In this document: positions 6,529 to 14,130 of the stretch, in pieces | Layout of the letters: each line of letters opens with the position of its first letter | Numbering within the stretch: position 1 is the stretch's first letter | Source of the DNA: CAZFQG01 sp964520785 | GTDB taxonomy: Bacteria > Planctomycetota > Planctomycetia > Pirellulales > Thermoguttaceae | Direction: 5' to 3' | DNA: 25,145 nt | Assembly: GCA_964520785.1 (NCBI GenBank) | Contig: CAZFQG010000085.1 | Location: 1-25,145, forward strand | The notes under the pieces: generated by a model | The model's database searches: none | Told to the model about the DNA's origin: nothing | The model's input: only the letters and a program-made list of their open reading frames with translations | Program-made: the position numbers and the translations under genes

Positions 6529-7779
6529 ATGACACGAACGCCTTTGATGCTGACCGCGATCCTTCTGGTGAACTTGCCCCTCTTTGCCGCGGAAACGCGC
6601 CGGCTGGCCGTGGACGAATACCGTGACCGGATGGCGGGCGGATGGATCGGCCAGATGGTGGGCGTCGGTTGGGGTGGGCCGACCGAGTTCCGCTTCAACG
6701 GGCGGATCATTCCCGAAGGCGAGATGCCCCAATGGAAACCGGAACTGATCAATCAGTTCAACCAGGACGACATCTATGTCGAGATGACTTTCCTCCGCAC
6801 GCTGGAGAAGTACGGCCTCGACGCGCCCATCCGCCAATGCGGCATCGACTTCGCCAATAGCGGCTACGACCTCTGGCACGCGAACTTGGCCGGACGCCAG
6901 AATCTCCGCCGGGGGATTGCGCCTCCCGATTCGGGCCATCCCGAATTTAACAAGCACGCGGACGACATCGACTACCAGATCGAGGCCGATTTTTCCGGGC
7001 TGATCGCCCCGGGTCTGCCCCAAACGGTGATTGAATTGGGCGAGCGGTTCGGGCGTCTGATGAACTACGGCGACGGAGTCTACGGCGGCCAGTTCGTCGG
7101 GGGAATGTATGCGGAGGCCTTCTTCGAAAAGAATCCGGAGAAGCTCGTCCGTGCCGGGCTGCGCTGCATTCCGGCCGAGAGCCAGTATGCCGAAACGGTC
7201 CGCGACGTTCTCGCGTGGTGGAAGGAGTCGCCGGACGACTGGGAGGCGACGTGGCGGAAGATCGACGCGAAGTACCAGCGGAATCCCGACTACCGCCGGT
7301 TTTCCTGCGATAAGGGGGATTTCAACATCGACGCGAAGATCAACGGCGCATACATCATTATGGGGTTACTGTACGGAGAGGGCGATCCGGACAAGACGAT
7401 CGTGATTTCCACGAGGTGCGGGCTCGATTCCGACTGCAATCCGTCGAATGCCGGCGGCGTTCTGTTCACGACGATCGGCCGGCAGGCGGCGCCGAAGCGA
7501 TTCACCGAGGCTCTCCAGGAAGATGTCCGCTTCAGCCACACCGAGTACGATTTCAAGACGCTCGTCGACGTGTGCGAAAAGTTGGCCAGGCAGGCGGTCG
7601 TAAGAGCCGGAGGGAGCATCGAGAAAGATGCCTCGGGCCGTGAGTTCTTCGTGATTCCCGTCCAGGAACCTCGGCCGGGACCGTGCGAACAGTGCTGGAG
7701 CCCGGGCAAGCCTGCGGGCAGCCGCTTCACGGAGGAAGAACTCCGGAGAATCATCAAGGAACCGGACGAGGACCGATAA
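6529..7779 (+). CDS. Secreted ADP-ribosylglycohydrolase (DraG) family protein
   Basis: This is a 416-residue protein with a signal peptide (MTRTPLMLTAILLVNLPLFA, cleavage probably after FAA). The mature part has the all-helical DraG fold: YRDRMAGGWIGQMVGVGWGG near the start, a first acidic pair NQDDIYVEMTF (Asp80-Asp81), a second cluster HADDIDYQIEADF (Asp145, Asp146, Asp148), GDGVYGGQFVGGMYAEAF, and the late metal motif GLDSDCNPSNAGG (Asp300, Asp302). Family members use two magnesium ions held by such Asp residues to remove ADP-ribose or to cleave related glycosidic bonds. An exported member cannot easily act on cytoplasmic ADP-ribosylated proteins, so its substrate is probably different. 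I chose the ATG at 6529 because AGGAG precedes it; a TTG at 6511 lacks this. A class V aminotransferase follows 38 bases later. Confidence 0.85.
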   Translation: MTRTPLMLTAILLVNLPLFAAETRRLAVDEYRDRMAGGWIGQMVGVGWGGPTEFRFNGRIIPEGEMPQWKPELINQFNQDDIYVEMTFLRTLEKYGLDAPIRQCGIDFANSGYDLWHANLAGRQNLRRGIAPPDSGHPEFNKHADDIDYQIEADFSGLIAPGLPQTVIELGERFGRLMNYGDGVYGGQFVGGMYAEAFFEKNPEKLVRAGLRCIPAESQYAETVRDVLAWWKESPDDWEATWRKIDAKYQRNPDYRRFSCDKGDFNIDAKINGAYIIMGLLYGEGDPDKTIVISTRCGLDSDCNPSNAGGVLFTTIGRQAAPKRFTEALQEDVRFSHTEYDFKTLVDVCEKLARQAVVRAGGSIEKDASGREFFVIPVQEPRPGPCEQCWSPGKPAGSRFTEEELRRIIKEPDEDR

Positions 7780-7817
7780 AAGGTAAACGGCCGTGGGAAT
7801 CCGGGCCTCCGTACCCC

Positions 7818-9020
7818 ATGAATCGCACAGAAGACTATTCGGCCGACTGGGCGCTCGATCCGGGCGTCATGTTCCTCAATCATGGTTCGTTCGGGGCCAG
7901 AACCAAGGCCGTAATCGCGCGCCAGCGGGAACTCCGCGAGGAGATGGACCGCCAGCCGATGACCTTCCTGGCACGGACCTATCAGGATCGGCTTGACGCG
8001 ACGCGCGACGTCCTAGCCCGGTTCGTCGGCGCGGCATCACGGGATCTCGTCTTCGTCCGTAACGCCACCACGGCCGTCAACGGCGTTCTCCGGTCGCTCC
8101 CCTTCAAGCCCGGCGACGAGGTGATCATAACGACCCACGGTTATCGCGCCTGCAACAAGGCCGTGGAATACGCGCTCGACCAAGCCGGCGGGAAGGTCGT
8201 GACGGCGGATGTTCCGTTTCCGATCGACCGCCCGGAACAGGCCGTCGAGGCTATTCTCGCTCGCGTAACGGCACGCACGAGGCTGGCGCTGGTGGACCAT
8301 ATAACCAGTCCGACGGCGCTCATCCTGCCGGTTGAACGGATCGTGGCCGAATTGGATGCGCGGGGAGTCGACACGCTCATCGACGGCGCGCACGCGCCGG
8401 GGATGGTGCCGTTGGATATCGACCGGATTGGTGCCGCCTATTACACGGGGAATCTCCATAAATGGCCCAGCTTGCCGGTAGGAGCGGCTTTTCTGTGGGT
8501 CCGGCCGGATCGACAAGAGTGGATCCATCCGGCCGTCGTCAGCCACGGCTACCGGAATGCGCGCGCGGGACGGTCCGCTCTGCAAGAGGAATTCGACTGG
8601 CAGGGGACGGACGACCCGACCTCGTGGCTTTGTCTGGAGACTTCGCTCGCCTATTTCGACGACGTCATCGGCGGAATCGACGCGGCCGCCAAGCGGAACC
8701 ACGAGCTGGCGGTGAAGGCAAGGCTCCTCGTCCGCGAGGTGCTGGAAACGGCCCCGCCGTGTCCGGACGAGATGCTCGGCTCGATGGCTACCGTCCCCCT
8801 CCGTGGAGGTCGGAACTGGGCCGCACCGGAAGCGGTCTCCTCGGCGGTGGCGGTGCATCCTCTGCAACGGCGACTGAACGACGAATTTCGCATTGAAATT
8901 CCGGTGGTCCCCTGGCCGTCCCCATCCTCGCTGAACATTCGTCTCTCGGTACATTTGTACAATGCCGTCGAGCAGTACGAAATCCTCGCCGATGCTCTCA
9001 GACAGATCCTCTTGTCCTAG
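7818..9020 (+). CDS. Class V aminotransferase, isopenicillin-N epimerase-like
   Basis: This is a 400-residue PLP enzyme. LDPGVMFLNHGSFGARTKAV is the usual opening of the isopenicillin-N epimerase / cysteine desulfurase-like branch. The FVRNATTAVNGVLRSL helix contacts cofactor phosphate, and LIDGAHAPGMVPLDI carries Asp189, which pairs with the pyridine nitrogen. GNLHKWPSLPVGAAFLWV contains Lys215, which should form the Schiff base. Length and motif order are normal. Beta-lactam synthesis is not implied, since many bacteria carry relatives that handle other amino acids or sulfur compounds. The ATG at 7818 gives the family-typical N-terminus; an upstream ATG at 7683 in the same frame would overlap the preceding gene by about 97 bases. 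No strong ribosome-binding site is visible, and the 38-base gap suggests a shared transcript with the upstream gene. Confidence 0.85.
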   Translation: MNRTEDYSADWALDPGVMFLNHGSFGARTKAVIARQRELREEMDRQPMTFLARTYQDRLDATRDVLARFVGAASRDLVFVRNATTAVNGVLRSLPFKPGDEVIITTHGYRACNKAVEYALDQAGGKVVTADVPFPIDRPEQAVEAILARVTARTRLALVDHITSPTALILPVERIVAELDARGVDTLIDGAHAPGMVPLDIDRIGAAYYTGNLHKWPSLPVGAAFLWVRPDRQEWIHPAVVSHGYRNARAGRSALQEEFDWQGTDDPTSWLCLETSLAYFDDVIGGIDAAAKRNHELAVKARLLVREVLETAPPCPDEMLGSMATVPLRGGRNWAAPEAVSSAVAVHPLQRRLNDEFRIEIPVVPWPSPSSLNIRLSVHLYNAVEQYEILADALRQILLS

Positions 9021-9028
9021 CAATTTGC

Positions 9029-9057
9029 TTGCGTATTTCCAGTTTAGCGGTTATATT
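9029..9057 (+). promoter_or_regulatory. Promoter candidate for the CotH/lamin-tail/dockerin gene
   Basis: TTGCGT (9029-9034), 17 bases, TATATT (9052-9057), immediately after the aminotransferase stop. Transcription would start near 9064 and give a leader of about 38 bases. Hexamers and spacing are identical to the promoter at 1618-1646. Confidence 0.5.
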
Positions 9058-9101
9058 ATATTGGGGAATTGTAATGCTTGGTTGATTCGCAAGGTCCTCC
9101 G

Positions 9102-12100
9102 ATGCCCTGGATACGGAAGAGGCGTATTACTAGGAAAGAAACGCGGAAAAATGGTTCACGTAGGGGGTGCCTGCGGTTTGAGCCGTTGGAACGCCGTGAA
9201 CTTCTGAGTCTTAGGATCAGTGAGTTTCAGGCCTCCAACGGGCTCACTATCGAGGATTTCGACGGCGATTCGTCCGACTGGATCGAGATATTCAACGGGT
9301 GGCCATCCACGATCCAACTGCAAGGGTGGCACCTGACGGACGACCCCGGCCATCTTACCAAATGGGAATTCCCGGACGTCTCCTTGGGCGCAAACCGCTA
9401 TCTGACCATCTTCGCCTCGGGGAAGGATGCCCACCAACTTGGACAGTTGCACACCAATTTCCGGCTCAACAAGGAGACCGGGTACTTGGCGTTGGTCGCG
9501 CCCGACGGAACGACCGTCGCGTCGGAGTACCGCGACTATCCGGCGCAGTTTCGCGACATCTCGTACGGGATCGCGTCCAACGGCCAAATCCGCTATTTCG
9601 CTGCGCCGACGCCGGGCCAACCCAACGGGCTCGGTCTCCTCGAAAACCCGACGGTCCAGCCGGCCGTTTCCGTGCCGGGAGGGACCTTCTCCGATGCGCG
9701 GATCGTGGAGCTTTCAACCGATCTTCCCGGCGGCACCATCCGATACACGACCAATGGAAGCGCTCCGTCGGCGGCTAACGGAATCGTCTATTCCGGTCCG
9801 ATCACGATCAACAAGACGACGGTGCTCAAATCGTGCGTCATTCCCCCCGGCGAGGAGGCCGGCCCGGTTCGGGCGGAAACCTACATCCGTATCGGGTCCG
9901 ATCTGGTCCATTTCGATTCCGATCTACCGCTGGTGATCATCGACACCTACGGCCGGGGTCTGACTCAAGACTCCTACACCAAGGCCGCCTCCGCCTTCAT
10001 CAACGTCGGGCCCGACGGTCGCACTTCCGTCTTGGATCCCGTCGAGTACGCCGGGAACAGCGGCCTGAAGATACGCGGTTCGTCCTCGGCCGGCTATCCC
10101 AAGAAGCAATATGCCTTCGAAACGTGGAACGACGTCAACAATGACGACATGGCCGTTTCCTTATTCGGACTGCCCGAGGAATCGGACTGGGTTCTGTTCG
10201 GAGCGTATAACGACAAGACCCTCATGCGCAACGACCTGGCCTACAAATGGAGCAACGATATCGGCCAGTACGCCCCCCGGACCGAGTTCTGCGAGGTCTT
10301 TATCGATACCGACGGCGACGGCGTCATCACGTGGTCCGACTACCAGGGCGTCTATTCGTTGATCGAGAAGGTCAAACGCGACCCCGAGCGGGTCGACGTC
10401 GAGGAGCTTTCCAGGGTGGACGCGGCCGAACCGGAAGTCACCGGCGGTTACATCATCAAGCGCGACCGGCGCGATCCCGGGGACATCGGCTTTTCCACCG
10501 CCCTCGAAAACCACCCGCTAAGTTACGTCGAGCCGAAGGAAAGCGAGATCACCGCCGCCCAGCGCGATTACCTGATCGGTTATCTCAACGAATTCGAGAG
10601 CGTGCTTCACGGCGCGAGTTTCGCCGATCCCGAGACCGGGTACGCCGCGTACATCGACGTCGACTCCTTCATCGATCATCACATCCTCAACGAATGGATG
10701 AAGAACATCGACGGGTTTTGGCTCAGCCAGTTCTTTTACAAGGACCGCGGCGGCGTTCTCGTCGCGGGACCCCTGTGGGATTTCGACCGCGCCATTGGAA
10801 ACGCGAACTACCGCGGGGGATGGACCGGGATCGGCTGGTATTGGGAGGACCTCCTCGCGCAAGAGCCGACCGCCTACAAATGGTATCCGCGATTGTTCGA
10901 CGACGCGAACTTCCAGCAACGCTGGATCGACCGTTGGTTCGAACTCCGCCAAACCGCCTTCACTACCGAGAAGCTTCTTGCCGACGTCGACGCCATGGCC
11001 GCCCGGCTCGCCGAAGCCCAGGTTCGCAACTTTCAGAAATGGCGGATACTGGGCGTGAACATCTCCCCCAATTGGTACGTTGGCCAGACCTACGAGGACG
11101 AAATCAACTGGATGAAGCAGTGGATCGTCGAACGGGTCGAGTGGATCGATGCCCAGTACCTGCCCCTGGTGACGCTCAGCGAACCGCCCGGTTACGTTGG
11201 CGACGAATTCTCCCTGACCATGTCCGCCGTCCGGGGTGAGACGTCCTACGACGTCTACTACACGCTCGACGGAACGGACCCCTATTCCCCGGTCGATACG
11301 ACCGCCGTAACGCTGGTCCCCAAGGGGGACGTTTGGAAATACCACGATGGCCGGACCGATCTGGGGACCGCCTGGAGGGAGGTCGTCTACGACGACTCCT
11401 CCTGGGCATCCGGGCCCGGCATTCTCGGCGACGGAGAATCGTACGTCTCCACCCGGATCGACATCGGTCCCAGAGGCGATCGCACCCCGACAATCTATTT
11501 CCGAAATCAATTCACGGTAAAGGACGCCGCCGGCGTCAGCGGCTTGACCCTCCGCGTTCTTCGGGACGACGGGATGGTCGTCTATCTCAACGGCCAAGAG
11601 GTCGCGAGGGATCACATGCCGGACGGGGACATCTTCTACGGCACCTACGCCAACGGAACGGCGGTGGGCGCCGGCGAGACGACCTATTACGAATTCGCGG
11701 TCAGCCCGTCGCTGCTCGTCGAGGGGGCGAACACGCTGGCGGTGGAAGTCCATCAGGTGAACGCGACCAGCTCCGATTTGACGTTCGATCTCGAGCTGAC
11801 GGCCGTGTATGGCGGCGTCGGAGAAGCCACCCGATTCGACGGAACGCCCCTCGTCTTCGACCGGACGACGTTCGTGACGGCGAGGGCGTTCGACGGCATG
11901 AGCTGGGGCGCCCCGACCACGGCTCTGTACCTGGCCGGTCCGGCTCCGAGCGTGTTCGTGACGGAACTGATGTACAATCCGCCCCAGCCGGGCAGGGTGG
12001 AGGAAGAACCCTTCGACAACAACGATTTCGAATTCATCGAAGTGACCAATGTCGGCGACTCTCGCGCCTATCTGGCCGGGCTGCGTTTCGCGCGGGGGAT

Positions 12101-13745
12101 CACCTTCGACTTCGCCGTCTCGTCCGTCGGATGGCTGGAACCGGGAGAATCCGTCGTCGTCGTCCAGAACGCGGCGGCTTTCCAAATCCGATATGGTTCG
12201 GACATTCCCGTCGCCGGGGTGTACGACGGAAAGCTGTCCAACGGCGGCGAGAGGATCGTACTGAGCTATGGCGAGGCGGAAACCGTCCAGGATTTCACCT
12301 ACGACGATTCCGGTGCCTGGCCCGGCCGCGCGGACGGAACCGGGAGTTCACTTGAAGTCCTCGATCCCACGGCCGATTACGACGACCCGGCCAACTGGCG
12401 CGCCAGTGGCGAGTACGGCGGTTCCCCCGGCTCGCCGGGACAAGGCAACCTGCGCGACGTCGTCGTCAACGAAGTTCTCACCCATACCGATTATCCGTTC
12501 ACCGACGCCATCGAACTGTACAACACGACCGGTCGGCCCATCGACGTCGGAGGCTGGTATCTGAGTGATTCCAGCGCGAACCTCAAGAAATTCCGTATTC
12601 CCGGCGGCACGATGATTCCGGCATGGGGATACGTCACGTTTGATGAATCCGACTTCAACGCGTCCGGCGGGACCGTCCCGGGCGACTTCGCCCTTTCCGG
12701 CGCGCTGGGCGACGACGTCTGGCTCATGGAGGCCGACGCGGCCGGGAACCTGCTGCGCTTCGCCGATCACGTCGAGTTCGGCGCGGCCTTCAACGGCGAA
12801 TCGTTCGGCCGGTATCCGAACGGGACCGGCCGGCTGTATCCGATGGAATCCACGACGTTCGGCGCGGAGAATGCCCCGCCGAGGATTGGTCCGGTAATCA
12901 TCAGTGAAATCCAATACGCGTCCGGGACGACGGAGCCGACCGATCCCTTCGAATTCCTCGAGATATACAATCCAACCGGCGAGAGCGTCGACCTCTCCAA
13001 CTGGGCGGTCGACGGCATCAAATACATCTTTCCACCGGGCGCACGAATCGGTTCCGGCGAGGCGGTGGTCATCGTACCGTTCGACCCGGCCGACGCCCAG
13101 GCGATGGACGCGTTCTTGGCCCACTACGGCGTCGGGGCGTTCACCCCGTTCGGGCCGTTCCTCGGCCGGCTCGATAATGCCGGAGAACGCATCCGTCTGC
13201 TCGTCCCGGATGAGCCGCCGGCGGACAATCCAGCGATTGTTCCCTACTGCATCGGAGACGAGGTCGGTTATGGCACTGCGCTCCCCTGGCCCGACCTCAC
13301 CGCGGACCCGCGCTCGCTTCATCGCGCGGCGTTCGACGCGTGGGGAGACGACCCGCTCAACTGGAGTGCCGGCGAGGCGACGCCAGGGTCGGTCGATTTC
13401 GCGCAGCGAATTCCCGGCGACCTCAACGGCGACGGGGTTGTCGGAAGCGCCGACCTGGACATCGTCCGCGCACATTGGGGCGCGACGGTTTCTCCCGGCG
13501 ATCTTACGCAAGGGGACGCCACCGGCGACGGGACCGTCGGTTCGGCCGACCTCGACCTGGTTCGGGCGAATTGGGGCCGGGCCTACACCGTCGCCGCCGC
13601 CGCGTCGATGGGAGAACCGGCGGCGGTTTACGGACCCGTCCGGCGGTTGGAAAACCCCGCGGCAACGCAAAGCGCCGCCCACGACCGGGTCCTCGCGGAA
13701 CTGGCGTGGATCTACGAACTGGAATCGCGAGGAAACCGCAAGTAG
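9102..13745 (+). CDS. Giant exported protein: lamin-tail, CotH kinase and dockerin domains
   Basis: This 1547-residue protein starts with a basic leader and the planctomycete export motif FEPLERRELLS (residues 26-36). In order I read: a lamin-tail domain (about 38-150); a chitobiase/hexosaminidase C-terminal-like sandwich with IRYTTNGSAPS (about 198-265); a CotH kinase domain (about 280-575) with RGSSSAGYPKKQYAFE from Arg325 and WDFDR at 559-563; and a second chitobiase-like domain that opens with YYTLDGTDP near 718 and resumes with GTPLVFDRTTFVTARAFDG near 913, with a jelly-roll-like domain inserted between. Three more lamin-tail domains follow (about 949-1083, 1117-1250, 1262-1396), and then a type I dockerin with calcium loops at Asp1440 and Asp1472. 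A 50-residue Ala-rich tail ends it. The ATG at 9102 has AAGG 7 bases upstream. CotH proteins of Bacillus phosphorylate spore-coat proteins; here a surface or extracellular role is inferred. Confidence 0.88.
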   Translation: MPWIRKRRITRKETRKNGSRRGCLRFEPLERRELLSLRISEFQASNGLTIEDFDGDSSDWIEIFNGWPSTIQLQGWHLTDDPGHLTKWEFPDVSLGANRYLTIFASGKDAHQLGQLHTNFRLNKETGYLALVAPDGTTVASEYRDYPAQFRDISYGIASNGQIRYFAAPTPGQPNGLGLLENPTVQPAVSVPGGTFSDARIVELSTDLPGGTIRYTTNGSAPSAANGIVYSGPITINKTTVLKSCVIPPGEEAGPVRAETYIRIGSDLVHFDSDLPLVIIDTYGRGLTQDSYTKAASAFINVGPDGRTSVLDPVEYAGNSGLKIRGSSSAGYPKKQYAFETWNDVNNDDMAVSLFGLPEESDWVLFGAYNDKTLMRNDLAYKWSNDIGQYAPRTEFCEVFIDTDGDGVITWSDYQGVYSLIEKVKRDPERVDVEELSRVDAAEPEVTGGYIIKRDRRDPGDIGFSTALENHPLSYVEPKESEITAAQRDYLIGYLNEFESVLHGASFADPETGYAAYIDVDSFIDHHILNEWMKNIDGFWLSQFFYKDRGGVLVAGPLWDFDRAIGNANYRGGWTGIGWYWEDLLAQEPTAYKWYPRLFDDANFQQRWIDRWFELRQTAFTTEKLLADVDAMAARLAEAQVRNFQKWRILGVNISPNWYVGQTYEDEINWMKQWIVERVEWIDAQYLPLVTLSEPPGYVGDEFSLTMSAVRGETSYDVYYTLDGTDPYSPVDTTAVTLVPKGDVWKYHDGRTDLGTAWREVVYDDSSWASGPGILGDGESYVSTRIDIGPRGDRTPTIYFRNQFTVKDAAGVSGLTLRVLRDDGMVVYLNGQEVARDHMPDGDIFYGTYANGTAVGAGETTYYEFAVSPSLLVEGANTLAVEVHQVNATSSDLTFDLELTAVYGGVGEATRFDGTPLVFDRTTFVTARAFDGMSWGAPTTALYLAGPAPSVFVTELMYNPPQPGRVEEEPFDNNDFEFIEVTNVGDSRAYLAGLRFARGITFDFAVSSVGWLEPGESVVVVQNAAAFQIRYGSDIPVAGVYDGKLSNGGERIVLSYGEAETVQDFTYDDSGAWPGRADGTGSSLEVLDPTADYDDPANWRASGEYGGSPGSPGQGNLRDVVVNEVLTHTDYPFTDAIELYNTTGRPIDVGGWYLSDSSANLKKFRIPGGTMIPAWGYVTFDESDFNASGGTVPGDFALSGALGDDVWLMEADAAGNLLRFADHVEFGAAFNGESFGRYPNGTGRLYPMESTTFGAENAPPRIGPVIISEIQYASGTTEPTDPFEFLEIYNPTGESVDLSNWAVDGIKYIFPPGARIGSGEAVVIVPFDPADAQAMDAFLAHYGVGAFTPFGPFLGRLDNAGERIRLLVPDEPPADNPAIVPYCIGDEVGYGTALPWPDLTADPRSLHRAAFDAWGDDPLNWSAGEATPGSVDFAQRIPGDLNGDGVVGSADLDIVRAHWGATVSPGDLTQGDATGDGTVGSADLDLVRANWGRAYTVAAAASMGEPAAVYGPVRRLENPAATQSAAHDRVLAELAWIYELESRGNRK

Positions 13746-14130
13746 CGCCGCCCGCCAATTCCATCCCGTTTTCGCCCCGTTTCAGAGAATCTGGATCGCT
13801 TCCACCTCACCGAGTCGCGATGGGCTCCGACCGATCATTACTCCTTCTCCGCCGGTTCCTTCCACCCGCGGATGTCGATGTCGACCCAGCCGATCGGTTT
13901 GCATTCAATCGGCTCGCCGCCGTCGTCCGGCTGGACCAAGGAAGGATACGGCCATATCCTTTCCGTGGGACATGGATGACGATGCGTGCAGCCCAAAGAC
14001 GCGGTCCTCACAGCCCAAAGCGCCGCTGGTTTTCGGCTTGACCAAAGCGGCCCGTTGATCGCGAGAGAGACGGGAAGGATCACCGGTTATGCGAGGAGGA
14101 TTGGACCCGGTGGGGGTCCGCGAACCCCGT
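13746..14130. other. Convergent intergenic region, 385 bases, possible gene remnant
   Basis: No complete gene is supported here. On the minus strand the frame ending at the TAA at 13838 reads, near its end, QPDDGGEPIECKPIGWVDID followed by IRGWKEPAEKE, which looks like genuine coding sequence. Upstream of it the frame turns into an implausible Cys/Pro-rich stretch and lacks a credible start. It may be a decayed gene end. A direct repeat CAGCCCAAAG occurs at 13989-13998 and 14011-14020. I see no clear terminator for either flanking gene. Confidence 0.4.

Noticed and set aside
7683..7817. An upstream ATG of the aminotransferase at 7683
   Set aside because: It would overlap the end of the ADP-ribosylglycohydrolase gene, and its residues match nothing in class V aminotransferases, whose N-terminus begins near the ATG at 7818.
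10518..12185. A 555-codon minus-strand open frame inside the CotH-type gene
   Set aside because: It mirrors the codon pattern of the sense gene, which has recognisable domains throughout. The translated product is low in complexity and has no known motif; GC-rich genes commonly give such antisense frames.
12348..13682. A 444-codon minus-strand open frame
   Set aside because: It is antisense to the lamin-tail and dockerin region, has an Arg/Gly/Val-rich composition and no domain, and is explained by GC-rich codon bias.
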